A stretch of DNA of 64,000 nucleotides from Tubulanus polymorphus (lineage: Eukaryota; Nemertea; Palaeonemertea; Tubulaniformes; Tubulanidae), in the NCBI RefSeq assembly GCF_964204645.1, contig NC_134027.1:12760485-12824484 (forward strand), read 5' to 3'. Positions 19,554 through 33,411 of this stretch are shown here, in pieces; the stretch's first letter is position 1; each line of letters starts with the position of its first letter. The notes beneath the pieces are model-generated. The model was not told the DNA's origin, made no database searches, and worked only from the letters and a program-made list of their open reading frames with translations. Position numbers and translations under genes: made by a program.

Positions 19554-22500
19554 CGGGCGACAAAACCAAAATAATGTATTGTCGCGGGCGATAAAACCAA
19601 AAATGAATTGTGGGGGGCGACAAAACCAAAATAATGAATTGTCGCGGGCAACAAAACCAAAATGGTGAATTGTCGCGGGCGACAAAACCAAAATAATGAA
19701 TTGTCGCGGGCGACAAAACCAAAATAATGAATTGTCGCGGGCGATAAAACCAAAATAATGAATTATCGCGGCCGATAAAGCCAAAATATTGAATTGTCGC
19801 GGGCGATTAAACCAAAATAATGAATTGTCGCGGGCGACAATACCAAAAAAAAATTGTCGCGGGCGACTAAAACAAAATATAAAACCAAAATAATGAATTG
19901 TCGCGGGCGACAAAAGCAAAAAGAAGAATTGTCGCGGGCGACAAAACCAAAATAATGAATTTTCGCTGGAGATAAAACTAAAGTCATGAATTGTCGTGGG
20001 CGATAAAACCAAAATATTGAATTGTCGCGGGCGATAAAACCGTAATAATGAATTGTCGCCGGCGATAAAACAAAAATAATGAATTGTGTCGGGCGACAAA
20101 ACCAAAATAATGAATTATCGCGGGCGATAAAACCAAAATATTGAATTGTCGCGGGCGACAAAACCAAAAAAAAAATTGTCGCGGACGACAAAAACAAAAT
20201 ATAAAACCAAAATAATGAATTGTCGCGGGCGACAAAACCAAAAAGAAGAATTTTCGCGGGCGACAAAACCAAAATAATGAATTGTCGCTGGCGATAAAAC
20301 CAAAGCAGTGAATTGTCGTGGGCGATAAAACCAAAATATTGAATTTTCGCGGGCGACAAAATCAAAATAATGAATTGTCGCAAGCGATAAAACCAAAATA
20401 ATGAATTGTCGCGGGCGATAAAACCAAAATATTGAATTGTCGCGTGTGACAAAACCAAAATAATGAATTGTCGCGGGCGACAAAATCAAAATCATTGTTT
20501 TCTCACATTATTTTAGTTTTGTCGTTTTGTCGTAATGTCGCCCTCATTTGCATATTCGTGTTTTTTTATCTTATCAGCCACCATACTAAAGCCTTAAGGT
20601 CGCGTAAAACTCGATAAACACTTCAAGCGACACAGCGAACGATCTCCTTTCCTCCACAGCGAACGAATTGTCGCGGGCGACAAAAACAAAATATTGAATT
20701 GTCACGTGCGACAAAACCAAAATAATGAATTGTCGCGAGCGACAAAACCAAAATAATGAATTGTCGCAGGCGACAAAACCAAGATAATGAATTTTCGCTG
20801 GAGATAAAACCAAAGTCATGAATTGTCGTGGGCGATAAAACCAAAATATTGAATTGTCGCGGGCGACAAAAACAAAATATTCAATTGTCGCGGGCGACAA
20901 AACTAAAACTAATGAATTGTCGCGGGCGACAAAACCAAAAAAAGAATTGTCGGGCGACAAAACCAAAATAATGAATTGTCGCGGGCGATAAAACCAAAAT
21001 AATGAATTGTCACGGGCGATAAAACCAAAATAATGAATTGTCGCGGGTGACAAAACCAAAATGGTGAATTGTCGCGGGCGACAAAACCAAAATAATGAAT
21101 TGTCGCGGGCGATAAAACCGTAATAATGAATGGTCGCCGGCGATAAAACAAAAATAATGAATTGTGTCGGGTGACAAAACCAAAATAATGAATTATCGAG
21201 GGCGATAAAACCAAAATATTGAATTGTCGCGGGCGACAAAACCAAAATAATGAATTGTCGCGGGCGACAAAATCAAAATCATTGTTTTCTCGCATTATTT
21301 TAGTTTTGTCGTTTTGTCGTAATGTCGCCCTCATTTGCATATTCGTGTTTTTTTATCTTATCAGCCACCATACTAAAGCCTTAAGGTCACGTAAAACTCG
21401 ATAAACACTTCAAGCGACACAGCGAACGATCTCCTTTCCTCCACAGCGAACGAATTGTCGCAGGCGACAAAAACAAAATATTGAATTGTCACGTGCGACA
21501 AAACCAAAATAATGAATTGTCGCGAGCGACAAAACCAAAATAATGAATTGTCGCAGGCGACAAAACCAAGATAATGAATTGTCGCGGGCGATAAAACCAA
21601 AAAGATGAATTGTCTCGGGCGACAAAACCAAAATATTGAATTGTCGCGGGCGACAAATCCAAAAAATGAATTGTCGCGGGCGACAAATCCAAAAAATGAA
21701 TTGTCGCGGCAGAAAAACCAAAATCTTGAATTGTCGCGGGCGAAAAAACCACAAAAATGAATTGTTGCGGGCGATAAAACCAAAATAATAAATTGTCGCA
21801 GGCGATAAAACCAAAAAAATGAATTGTCGCGGGCGATAAAACCAAAATCATGAATTGTCGCGGGCGACAAAACCAAAATATTCAATTGTCGCAGGCGACA
21901 AAACCAAACTAATGAATTGTCGCGGGCGATAAAGCCAAAATAATGAATTGTCGCGGGTGATAAAACCAAAATATTGAATTGTCGTGGGCGACAAACCCAA
22001 AAAATGAATTGTCGCGGGCGATAAAACCAAAATAATGAATTGTCGCGGGCGAAAAAACCAAACTAATGAATTGTTGCGGGCGATAAATAATAAATTGTCG
22101 CAGGCGATAAAACCAAAAAAATGAATTGTCGCGGGCGATAAAACCAAAATCATGAATTGTCGCGGGCGACAAAACCAAAATATTCAATTGTCGCAGGCGA
22201 CAAAACCAAACTAATGAATTGTCGCGGGCGATAAAGCCAAAATAATGAATTGTCGCGGGCGATAAAACCAAAATATTGAATTGTCGTGGGCGACAAACCC
22301 AAAAAATGAATTGTCGCGGGCGATAAAACCAAAATAATGAATTGTCGCGGGCGATAAAACCAAAATAATGAATTGTTGCGGGCGATAAAACCAAAATATT
22401 GAAGTGTCGCAGGCGATAAAACCGCGACAAAAAGAGAAAAAAATTGTCGCGGGCGATAAAACAAAAATAATGAATTGTCGCGGGCGATAAAACCAAAATA

Positions 22501-23420
22501 TTGAATTGTCATGGGCGATAAAACCAAAATCATGAATTTTCGCGGGCGATAAAACCAAAATCATGAATTGTCGCGGGCGACAAAACCAAAATATTCAATT
22601 GTCGCAGGCGACAAAACCAAACTAATGAATTGTCGCGGGCGATAAAGCCAAAATAATGAATTGTCGCGGGCGATAAAACCAAAATATTGAATTGTCGTGG
22701 GCGACAAACCCAAAAAATGAATTGTCGCGGGCGATAAAACCAAAATAATGAATTGTCGCGGGCGATAAAACCAAAATAATGAATTGTTGCGGGCGATAAA
22801 ACCAAAATATTGAAGTGTCGCAGGCGATAAAACCGCGACAAAAAGAGAAAAAAATTGTCGCGGGCGATAAAACAAAAATAATGAATTGTCGCGGGCGATA
22901 AAACCAAAATATTGAATTGTCGTGGGCGACAAATCCAAAAAATGAATTGTCGCGGGCGACAAAACCAAAATCTTGAATTGTCGCCATTGTCGTGTGCGAC
23001 AAAACCAAAATAATGAATTGTCGCGGGCGATAAAACCAAAATAATGAATTTTCGCGGGCGATAAAACCAAAATATTGAATTGTCATGGGCGACAAATCCA
23101 AAAAAAGAATTGTCGCGGGCGATAAAACCAAAATAATGAAATGCGCGGGCGATAAAACCGCGACAAAAAAAAAATTGTCGCGGGCGATAAAACCAAAATA
23201 ATGAATTGTCGCGGGCGATAAAACCAAAATATTGAATTGGCATGAGCGCCAAAACCAAAATATTGATTTGTCGCGGGTGATAAAACCAAAATATTGATTT
23301 GTCGCGGGTGACAAAACCAAATTAATGAATTGTCGCGGGCGATAAAACCAAAATAATGAATTGTCGCGGGTGATAAAACCAAAATAATGAATTGTCGCGG
23401 GCGACAAAACCAAAATTATT
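19554..23420. repeat. 31-bp minisatellite block 4 (long)
   Basis: Continuous minisatellite apart from spacer copies at 20493-20666 and 21283-21452. From about 21750 on, higher-order repeats are visible: a segment near 22210-22560 is repeated near 22620-22980. Units with CAAATCCAAAAAATGAA and with GCGACAAAAAGAG variants mark the subfamilies. Confidence 0.9.
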
Positions 23421-24764
23421 GTTTTGTCGCGTTATTTTAGTTTTGTCGTTTTGTCATAATGTTGCCCTCATTTGCATATACGTGTTTTTTTTTACGCATG
23501 GCCCTTATCAGCCACCATACTAAAGCCTTAAGGTCGCGTAAAACTCGATAAACACTTCAAGCGACACAGCGAACGATCTCCTTTCCCCCACAGCGAACGC
23601 TTTACCTAGTAGAGGCTACTAGCCTATGTAGGCCTATGTATATGCGTAGGCCTAACATCCGGACAGATTGGTCGTAGGCCTATTGAATTTAACAACCCAC
23701 CTAAATATCGTAAATTTTGTTTTGAAGTTCAATCCAATGAGTCCGTTAATAAACGCAACAATTGTACTGTGTTTGTTCGAGACAGTAAAGCTCAGTACCG
23801 GTAGGCCTAAAGCCGCGTCAAACTCGATAAACACTTCAAGCGACACAGCGAACGATCCCTTTCCCCCACAGCGAACGCTTACTCCGAATGTCAAGTGTGA
23901 GTCCAGCATACGGAAAGGATAATGTGTTATATACTTGTATTTAGTAAATACCTTGTGCATTTGACAATGATCGGTATGTACTGTAGGAAATATAGAGTAT
24001 TGATGGTATTGATATAGAGGTTGAAGCCCGCGGCCGAATAAAGTAATATATTCTTTTATTTTGATACCTCGTCGACATAACAGCTTTTCTCCGCTATATC
24101 TCTTCGGCGTGTTTAGTTTAGGCCTACGATTCCTCGGTACACTAAAGATTTATCTTAGTAAATACTCGGTTAATTCGGTAAAGAAAAATATGTATTGTTA
24201 TACTAACTCCTTGAAACCCGCAGCCAAATTACTGGTAGTAATAAATTAATTTGTACTCGATTTGATTCTCATGATAAGGAGAAACTCGCAGCTGATCCCC
24301 GGAACGACGATGTAGTAACACACGTCGATTCGTCGATGTTTACGGCTCGACAGTGCTTTTAAAATCTAAAGTAGTAAATTTCCAGTGTATCGGTAATATG
24401 ATTTGATGAGGAAAATGGGCTATTGTTAAAATCACTGTTTGAAGACCGCGACTGAATTTGAAGTCTGCGGCAATAAATTAGTTCATTTATACTTGAATTG
24501 ATAATCGAAGTGACAGTCGGCCTGCGGGTTGATTTCGGGATGACGACTCGAAAAACATGTCGCCCCATTGAATGGGGCTAAATTTTCGATGTTTACGGCC
24601 CGACAGCGCTTTTGTAACGATAATTCGTGAAAAAACACGCGGGCTATTTGTAGATCTCAGTGAGCTGAACGATATTATATGGATTGTATATGAAACAGCG
24701 GTAAGGTAACAAAGCCTATGTTCTTTTGGTAAAAATAGTGTGGAAGAAAATAATAATAATAAAT
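23421..24764. other. Spacer segment H, copy 1: no gene, diverged internal repeats
   Basis: About 1.34 kb without a convincing ORF. It contains TAGGCCTA-rich sequence (23600-23700), two copies of a 75-bp motif (CGATAAACACTTCAAGCGAC...CACAGCGAACGCTT at 23545 and 23825), and diverged copies of an about 240-bp repeat ending TCGATGTTTACGGCTCGACAG (24335) and TCGATGTTTACGGCCCGACAG (24587). It ends in an AAT microsatellite. Related copies lie at 30126 and 45286, and its 3' part at 34426, 37345 and 41780. The source is unknown; it could be host intergenic DNA or another decayed element. Confidence 0.6.
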
Positions 24765-25138
24765 ATAGCTGCAAAGCAGCGATAACGGGTTTTCTGCACA
24801 GTCTTAGAATCCTGTTCAACGGTGGATTTCAACAAAGCATTTGATAAGGCTCAACATCAGCCATTACTGAACAGGATATTAGGAAACAGTATCAATGATA
24901 GGTCGCCCAAATGGCACAGCAGTTATCTCTGAACGGAAACTTGTAACCGAAATCAACGGAACGCCTCATCTTGGAGTGAGACGGTCTAACTAGTGGAGTC
25001 ACGCAAGGTAGTATCCTAAGTCGTCTTCTGTTTAATGTCCTGACAAATGACATACACAGTAATCCAAAATATACCAGACCGAATAAATTTCCAAAACAAC
25101 CTTAACACACTGTTCGACCAAAAACTTAATGTTTCGAC
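24765..25138 (+). pseudogene. RT relic copy 3
   Basis: The same fragment as at 11120, here preceded by spacer segment H (ATAATAATAAATATAGCTGC junction) instead of the split gene. Confidence 0.65.
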
Positions 25139-25347
25139 AAAACCACGGGCGACAAAACAAAAATAATGAATTGTCGCAAGGGATAAAACCAAAATAATGA
25201 ATTGTCGCGGGCGATAAAACCAAAATATTGAATTGTCGCGTGTGACAAAACCAAAATAATGAATTGTCGCGGACGACAAAAACAAACTATTGAATCGTTA
25301 CGTCCGACAAAACCAAAATAATGAATTGTCGCGGGCGACAAAACCAA
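25139..25347. repeat. 31-bp minisatellite block 5
   Basis: About six units between RT relic copy 3 and pearl-like block 3. Confidence 0.9.
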
Positions 25348-27598
25348 ACTAGGGGTCCAGGGACACCATGCTCACTTGGGCAGTGGTTTCAAATGCTCAA
25401 CAATCTAACAATTTCAATACATAACGCCCTCTAGTGACCATATACAAAAACCGATGACCTTGAAACCCAACACAATCATAGAACATGTAAGCAGCTATGA
25501 TTTTGTAATTGATTGTGATAACAAAATATGCCTCGTTACCAATTTAATATGGAAATACTAAGTTATTCTACTATTCAACGCCACCACAATCGTAGTACAT
25601 GTCATGAAATACAACTTTGCAATTGATAATAGTAACAAAATATGCCTAGGTACCAATCTAATAAGGAAATACTAAGCCATTCTACTATTCAGCGCCCCCT
25701 GGTGACTATATGGAATAACTAATGTCCTTAAAAACTCACCACAATCATAGACGATGTCATGAACTACAACTTTGCAATGGATCATGGTAACAAACTATGC
25801 CTAGGTACCAATCTAATAAGGAAAAACTAAGCTTTTCTACTATTCAACGCCCCCTGGTGACTATATGGAATAACTAATGTCCTTAAAAACTCACCACAAT
25901 CATAGACGATGTCATGAACTACAACTTTGCCATTGATCATGGTAACAATATATGCCTTGGTACAAATATAATATAGCGATACTAAGTTATTGTATTATTC
26001 AACACCCCCTGATGGCCACATACAAAAACCAATGACCTTGAAACTCACCAAAATCATAGAACACGTTATGGGCTACAACTTTCCAATTGAATATAGTAAC
26101 ACAATATGCTTAGGTATCAATTAATTGTGGAAAAACATTTTCCCACCTACGAATGAGTACTGATGACACCAAGATGGCCGCCAATTGCGTCATAATTGGC
26201 TGATCAAAAATACCTGTCCCAAGTATAAAACATCCCTCTCTAAAGAATATCCATCAGCAATTGCAATGAGAAATGGCAAACCAGTAGGAAGCTACAGGAC
26301 CTAGAATTCTGGCCAAAATTGACATTTTTGGGCACTAAAAAGGTCATAGGACGGCAATCTTGAGTCAGATCGACCCAATTTTCATATGCAGATGGGCCTT
26401 TGGTAGATTCAAATATAAACGAAAGATCAAGGTAATTGATCAAAGCGTCTTCAAAATTTCCCACGAAAGATTCGAAAATGTTTAAAAAGTGCTGATTTTG
26501 GCAAACAACAATGGCTGCCAGTCGGCCATCTAGGATCTGACAGGGCCAGTTTTTGGGCTGACGATGTGTCTAGGGTAGATACATGTATAAACCAAATATC
26601 AAGACATTACCTTGAAGCGTCTTCAAAACTTTAATATGGAAATACTAAGTTATTCTACTATTCAACGCCCCCTGGTGACCATATGCAAAACCCAATGACC
26701 TTAAAACTCACTACAATCGTAGTACATGTCATGAAATACAACTTTGCAATTGATCATAGTAACAAAATATGCCTAGGTACCAAACTAATAAGGAAATACT
26801 AAGCCATTCTACTATTCAGCGCCCCCTGGTGACTATATGGAATAACTAATGTCCTCAAAAACTCACCACAATCATAGACGATGTCATGAACTACAACTTT
26901 GCAATGGATCATGGTAACAAACTATGCCTAGGTACCAATGTAATAAGGAAGAACTAAGCTTTTCTACTATTCAACGCCCCCTGGTGACTATATGGAATAA
27001 CTAATGTCCTTAAAAACTCACCACAATCATAGACGATGTCATGAACTACAACTTTGCCATCGATCATGGTAACAAAATATGCCTTGGTACAAATATAACA
27101 TAGCTATACTAAGTTATTGTATTATTCAACGCCCCCTGATGGCCACATACAAAAACCAATGACCTTGAAACTCACCAAAATCATAGAACACGTTATGGGC
27201 TACAACTTCCCAATTGAATATAGTAACACAATATGCTTAGGTATCAATTAATTGTGGAAAAACTTTTTCCCACCTACGAATGAGTACTGATGACACCAAG
27301 ATGGCCGCCAATTGCGTCATAATTGGCTGATCAAAAATACCTGTCCCAGGTATAAAACATCCCTCTCTAAAGAATATCCATCAGCAATTGCAATGAGAAA
27401 TGGCAAACCAGTAGGAAGCTACAGGACCTAGCATTCTGGCCAAAATTTACATTTTTGACATTTTTGGGCACTAAAAAGGTCATAGGACGGCCATCTTGAG
27501 TCAGATCGACCCAATTTTCTTATGCTGATGGGCCTTTGGTAGATTCAAATATAAACGAAACATCAAGGTAATTGATCAAAGCGTCTTCAAAATTTTCT
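25348..27598. mobile_element. Pearl-like block 3
   Basis: The same double-run structure as blocks 1 and 2, with a small deletion near 25582 that removes one GCCCCCTGG core, and ending again without the ACGG/hairpin 3' end. Confidence 0.65.
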
Positions 27599-28110
27599 TC
27601 AGGCGATAAAACCAAAATAATGAATTGTCGCGGGCGATAAAACCAAAATATTGAATTGTCTCTTGTGACAAAACCAAAATAATAAATTGTCGCGGGCAAT
27701 AAAACCAAAATAATGAATTATCACGGGCGATAAAACCAAAATATTGAATTGTCGCGGGGGACAAAACCAAAATATTGAAATGTCGCGGGCGACAAAACCA
27801 AAATAATAAATTGTCGCGGGCAATAAAACCAAAATAATGAATTATCACGGGCGACAAAACCAAAATAATGAATTGTCACGGCCGACAAAACCAAAATGGT
27901 GAATTATCCAGGCGACAAAACCAAAATGGTGAATTGTCGCGGGCGACAAAACCAAAATAATGAATTGTCGCGGCGATGAAACCAAAATAATGAATTGTCG
28001 CGGGCGATAAAACCGTAATAATGAATTGTAGCGGCCAATAAAACCAAAATAATGAATTGTCTCAGGCGATAAAACCAAAATAATGAATTGTCGCGGGCGA
28101 CAAAACCAAA
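27599..28110. repeat. 31-bp minisatellite block 6
   Basis: About 16 units with GCAATAAAACC and TATCACGGGCG variants. Confidence 0.9.
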
Positions 28111-29322
28111 CTAGGGGTCCAGGGACACCATGCTCACTTGGGAAGTGGTTTCAAATGCTCAACAATCTAACAATTTCAATACATAACGCCCTCTAGTGAC
28201 CATATACAAAAACCAATGACCTTGAAACCCACCACAATCATAGAACATGTGAGCAGCTATGATTTTGTAATCGATTGTGATAACAAAATATGCCTCGTTA
28301 CCAATTTAATATGGAAATACTAAGTTATTCTACTATTCAACGCCCCCTGGTGACCATATGCAAAACCCAATGACCTTAAAACTCACCCCAATCGTATTAC
28401 ATGTCATAAAATACAACTTTGCAATTGATCATAGTAACAAAATATGTCTAGGTACCAATCTAATAAGGAAATACTAAGCCATTCTACTATTCAACGCCCC
28501 CTGGTGACTATATGGAATAACTTATGTCCTTAAAAACTCACCACAATCATAGACGATGTCATGAACTAGAACTTTGCAATTGATCATGGTAACAAAATAT
28601 GCCTTGGTACAAATATAGCAATACTAAGTTATTGTATTATTCAACGCCCCCTGATGGCCACATACAAAAACCAATGACCTTGAAACTCACCAAAATCATA
28701 GAACACGTTATGGGCTACAACTTTCCAATTGAATATAGTAACACAATATGCTTAGGTATCAATTTAATGTGGAAAAAGATGGCCGCCAATTGCGTCATAA
28801 TTGGCTGATCAAAGATACCTGTCCCAGGTATAAAACATCCCTCTCTAAAGAATACCCATCAGCAATTGCAATGAGAAATGGCAAACCAGTAGGAAGCTAC
28901 GTGACCTAGAATTCTGGCCAAAATTGACATTTTTGGGCACTAAATAGGTCATAGGACGGCCATCTTGAGTCAGATCGACCCAATTTTCTTATGCTGATGG
29001 GCCTTTGGTAGATTCAAATAGAAACGAAAGATCAAGGTAATTGATCAAAGCGTCTTCAAAATTTCCCACGAAAATGTTTAAAAAGTGCTGATTTTGGCAA
29101 ACAACAATGGCTGCCAGTCGGTCATCTTGAATCTGACAGGGCCAGTTTTTGGGCTGACGATGTGTCTAGGGTAGATACATGTATAAATCAAATATCAAGA
29201 CATTACCTTGAAGCGTCTTCAAAACTTCCCAAAACAACTGGATTCCGTCTATGAACGGACGGACGGACGAAAAGTGAACGCAATAGCCCGCTGGGACTAA
29301 AGTCCCAAGTGGGCTGAAAAAT
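28111..29322. mobile_element. Pearl-like block 4, complete form with 3' end
   Basis: A single-run copy of about 1.2 kb: 5' GGGGTCCAGGGACACC, 155-bp monomers, unique part, the microsatellite GGACGGACGGACG (29258-29270), then a hairpin with arms AGCCCGCTGGGACT and AGTCCCAAGTGGGCT (about 29286-29316). The hairpin and ACGG tract are the features that suggest the pearl/Helitron-like class. Minisatellite flanks both sides. Confidence 0.7.
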
Positions 29323-30125
29323 AATTGTCGCGGGCGACAAAACCAAAATATTGAATTATCGCGGGCGACAAAACCAAACTAATGTATTGTCGCGGGCGAC
29401 AAAACCAAACTAATGAATTGTCGCGGGCGATAAAACCAAACTAATGAATTGTCGCGGGCGATAAAACAAAAATATTGAATTGTTGCGGGCGATAAAACCA
29501 AAATAATGAATTGTCTCGGGCGACAAAAACAAAATATTGAATCGTCGCGGGCGACAAAATCAAAATAATGAATTGTCGCGGGCGACAAAACCAAAATAAT
29601 GAATTGTCGCGGGCGATAAAACCAAAATATTGTCGCGGGCGACAAATCCAAAAAATGAATTGTCGCGGCAGAAAAACCAAATTCTTGAATTGTCGCGGGC
29701 GACAAAACCAAACTAATGAATTGTTGAGGGCGATAAAACAAAAATAATGAATTGTCGCGGGCGATAAAACCGCGACAAAAAAAAATTGTCGCGGGCGATA
29801 AAACCAAATTAATGAATTGTCGCGGGCGATAAAACCAAAATAATGAATTGTCGCGGGCGATAAAAACCAAAATATTGAATTGTCATGGGCGACAAAACCA
29901 AAATTATTGTTTTGTCGCGGGTGACAAAACCAAATTAATGAATTGTCGCGGGCGATAAAACCAAAATAATGAATTGTCGCGGGCGATAAAAACCAAAATA
30001 TTGAATTGTCACGGGCGACAAAACCAAAATATTGATTTGTCGCGGGTGACAAAACCAAATTAATGAATTGTCGCGGGCGATAAAACCAAAATAATGAATT
30101 GTCGCGGGTGACAAAACCAAAATTA
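29323..30125. repeat. 31-bp minisatellite block 7
   Basis: About 25 units, several truncated around CGCGACAAAAAAAAATTG. Confidence 0.9.
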
Positions 30126-31510
30126 TTGTTTTGTCACGTTATTTTAGTTTTGTCATAATGTCGCCCTCATTTGCATATACGTGTTTTTTTACGCATGGCC
30201 CTTATCAGCCACCACACTAAAGCCTTAAGGTCGCGTAAAATTCGATAAACACTTCAAGCGACACAGCGAACGATCTCCATTCCCCCACAGCGAACGCTTA
30301 ACCTAGTAGAGGCTACTAGCCTATGTAGGCCTATGTATATGTGTAGGCCTAACATCCGGACAGATTGGTCGTAGGCCTATTGAATTTAACAACCCACCTA
30401 AATATCGTAAATTTTTGTTTTGAAGTTCAATCCAATGAGTCCGTTAATAAACGCAACAATTGTACTGTGTTTGTTTGATACAGTAAAGCTCAGTACCGGT
30501 AGGCCTAAAGCCGCGTCAAACCCGATAAACACTTCAAGCGACACAGCGAACGATCCCTTTCCCCCACAGCGAACGCTTACTCCGAATGCCAAGTGTGAGT
30601 CCAGCATACGGATAGGAGTGTGTTATATACTTGTATTTAGTAAATACCTTGTGCATTTGACAATGATCGGTATGTACTGTAGGAAATATAGAGTATTGAT
30701 GGTATTGATATCGAGGTTAAAGCCCGCGGCCGAATAAAGTAATATATTCTTTTATTTTGATACCTCGTCGACATAACAGCTTTTCTCCGCTATATCTCTT
30801 CGGCGTGTTTAGTTTAGGCCTACGATTCCCCGGTACACTAAAGATTTATCTTAGTAAATACACAGTTAATTCGGTAAAGAAAAATAGGTATTGTTATACT
30901 AACTCCTTGAAACCCGCAGCCAAATCACTGGTAGTAATAAATTAATTTGTACTCGATTTGATTCTCATGATGAGGAGAAACTCGCAGCTGATCCCCGGAA
31001 CGACGATGTAGTAACAAACGTCGATTCGTCGATGTTTACGGCTCGACAGTGCTTTTAAAATCTAAAGTAGTTAATTTCCAGTGTATCGGTAATATGATTT
31101 GATGAGGAAAATGGGCTATTGTTAAAATCACTGTTTGAAGACCGCGACTGAATGTGAAGTCTGCGGCAATAAATTAGTTCATTTATACTTGAATTGATAA
31201 TCGAAGTGACAGTCGGCCAGCGGGTTGATTTCGGGATGACGACTCGAAAAACATGTCGCCCCATTGAATGGGGCTAAATTTTCGATGTTTACGGCCCGAC
31301 AGCGCTTTTGTAACGATAATTCGTGAAAAAACACGCGGGCTATTTGTAGATCTCAGTGAGCTGAACGATATTATATGGATTGTATATGAAACAGCGGTAA
31401 GGCAACAAAGCCTATGTTCTTTTGGTAAAAATAGTGTGGAAGAAAATAATAATAATAATAATAATCACGCGGATATCAATAGGGTTTTCTGTGAAATAAC
31501 AGAAAACGCT
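30126..31510. other. Spacer segment H, copy 2
   Basis: Close copy of 23421-24764 with a longer AAT microsatellite (31446-31466) and one 51-bp hairpin unit at its end. No gene was seen. Confidence 0.6.
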
Positions 31511-31888
31511 AAATATAGCTGCAAAGCAGCGATAACGGGTTTTCTGCACAGTCTTAGAATCCTGTTCAACGGTGGATTTCAACAAAGCATTTGATAAGGC
31601 TCAACATCAGCCATTACTAAACAGGCTATTAGGAAACAGTATCAATGATAGGTCGCCCAAATGGCTCAGCAGTTATCTCTGAACGGAAACTTGTAACCGA
31701 AATCAACGGAACGCCTCATCTTGGAATGAGACGGTCTAACTAGTGGAGTCACGCAAGGTAGTATCCTAAGTCGTATTCTGTTTAATGTCCTGACAAATGA
31801 CATACACAGTAATCCAAAATATACCAGACCGAGTTAATTTCCAAAACGACCTTAACACACTGTTCGACCAAAAAACTTAATGTTCCGA
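31511..31888 (+). pseudogene. RT relic copy 4
   Basis: The same fragment, preceded by a single 51-bp hairpin repeat unit (31460-31510) like those at 46613. Confidence 0.65.
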
Positions 31889-32161
31889 CAAAACCACGGG
31901 TGACAAAACCAAAATAATGAATTGTCGCGGGTGACAAAACCAAAATATTGAATTGTCACGGGCGACAAAACAAAAATAATGAATTGTCGCGGGCGATAAA
32001 ACCAAAATAATGAATTGTCGGGGGCGATAAAACCAAAATATTGAATTTTCGCGGGCGATAAAACCAAAATAATGAATTGTCGCGGACGACAAAAACAAAA
32101 TATTGAATTGTTGCGTGCGACAAAACCAAAATAATGAATTGTCGCGGGCGACAAAACCAAA
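31889..32161. repeat. 31-bp minisatellite block 8
   Basis: About nine units between RT relic copy 4 and the next pearl-like block. Confidence 0.9.
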
Positions 32162-33411
32162 CTAGGGGTCCAGGGACACCATGCTCACTTGGGAAGTGGT
32201 TTCAAATGCTCAACAATCTAACAATTTCAATACATAACGCCCTCTAGTGACCATATACAAAAACCAATGACCTTGAAACCCACCACAATCATAGAACATG
32301 TGAGCAGCTATGATTTTGTAATCGATTGTGATAACAAAATATGCCTCGTTACCAATTTAATATGGAAATACTAAGTTATTCTACTATTCAACGCCCCCTG
32401 GTGACCATATGCAAAACCCAATGACCTTAAAACTCACCCCAATCGTATTACATGTCATAAAATACAACTTTGCAATTGATCATAGTAACAAAATATGTCT
32501 AGGTACCAATCTAATAAGGAAATACTAAGCCATTCTACTATTCAACGCCCCCTGGTGACTATATGGAATAACTAATGTCCTTAAAAACTCACCAAAATCA
32601 TAGACGATGTCATGAACTACAACTTTGCAATTGATCATGGTAACAAAATATGCCTTGGTACAAATATAGCAATACTAAGTTATTGTATTATTCAACGCCC
32701 CCTGATGGCCACATACAAAAACCAATGACCTTGAAACTCACCAAAATCATAGAACACGTTATGGGCTACAACTTTCCAATTGAATATAGTAACACAATAT
32801 GCTTAGGTATCAATTTAATGTGGAAAAACTTTTTCCCACCTACGAATGAGTACTGATGACACCAAGATGGCCGCCAATTGCGTCATAATTGGCTAATCAA
32901 AGATACCTGTCCCAGGTATAAAACATCCCTCTCTAAAGAATACCCATCAGCAATTGCAATGAGAAATGGCAAACCAGTAGGAAGCTACGTGACCTAGAAT
33001 TCTGGCCAAAATTGACATTTTTGGGCACTAAAAAGGTCATAGGACGGCCATCTTGAGTCAGATCGACCCAATTTTCTTATGCTGATGGGCCTTTGGTAGA
33101 TTCAAATAGAAACGAAAGATCAAGGTAATTGATCAAAGCGTCTTCAAAATTTCCCACGAAAATGTTTAAAAAGTGCTGATTTTGGCAAACAACAATGGCT
33201 GCCAGTCGGCCATCTTGAATCTGACAGGGCCAGTTTTTGGGCTGACGATGTGTCTAGGGTAGATACATGTATAAACCAAATATCAAGACATTACCTTGAA
33301 GCGTCTTCAAAACTTCCCAAAACAACTGGATTCCGTCTATGAACGGACGGACGGACGAAAAGTGAACGCAATAGCCCGCTGGGACTAAAGTCCCAAGTGG
33401 GCTGAAAAATA
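32162..33411. mobile_element. Pearl-like block 5, complete form
   Basis: The same structure as 28111-29322: monomers, unique part, GGACGGACGGACG and the terminal hairpin. Confidence 0.7.

Larger units (their letters stand above)
16564..21752. repeat. Segmental duplication, copy 2
   Basis: This is the second head-to-tail copy of 11108-16563, about 5.19 kb because of deletions in the minisatellite (for example near 19590). Similarity to copy 1 is lost after ...CGAAAAAACCAC at about 21752. Confidence 0.85.

Noticed and set aside
24487-24819. 110-codon minus-strand ORF repeated at 34642, 37561 and 41996
   Set aside because: It crosses the junction of segment H and the RT relic and is conserved only through segmental duplication; no domain or codon signal.
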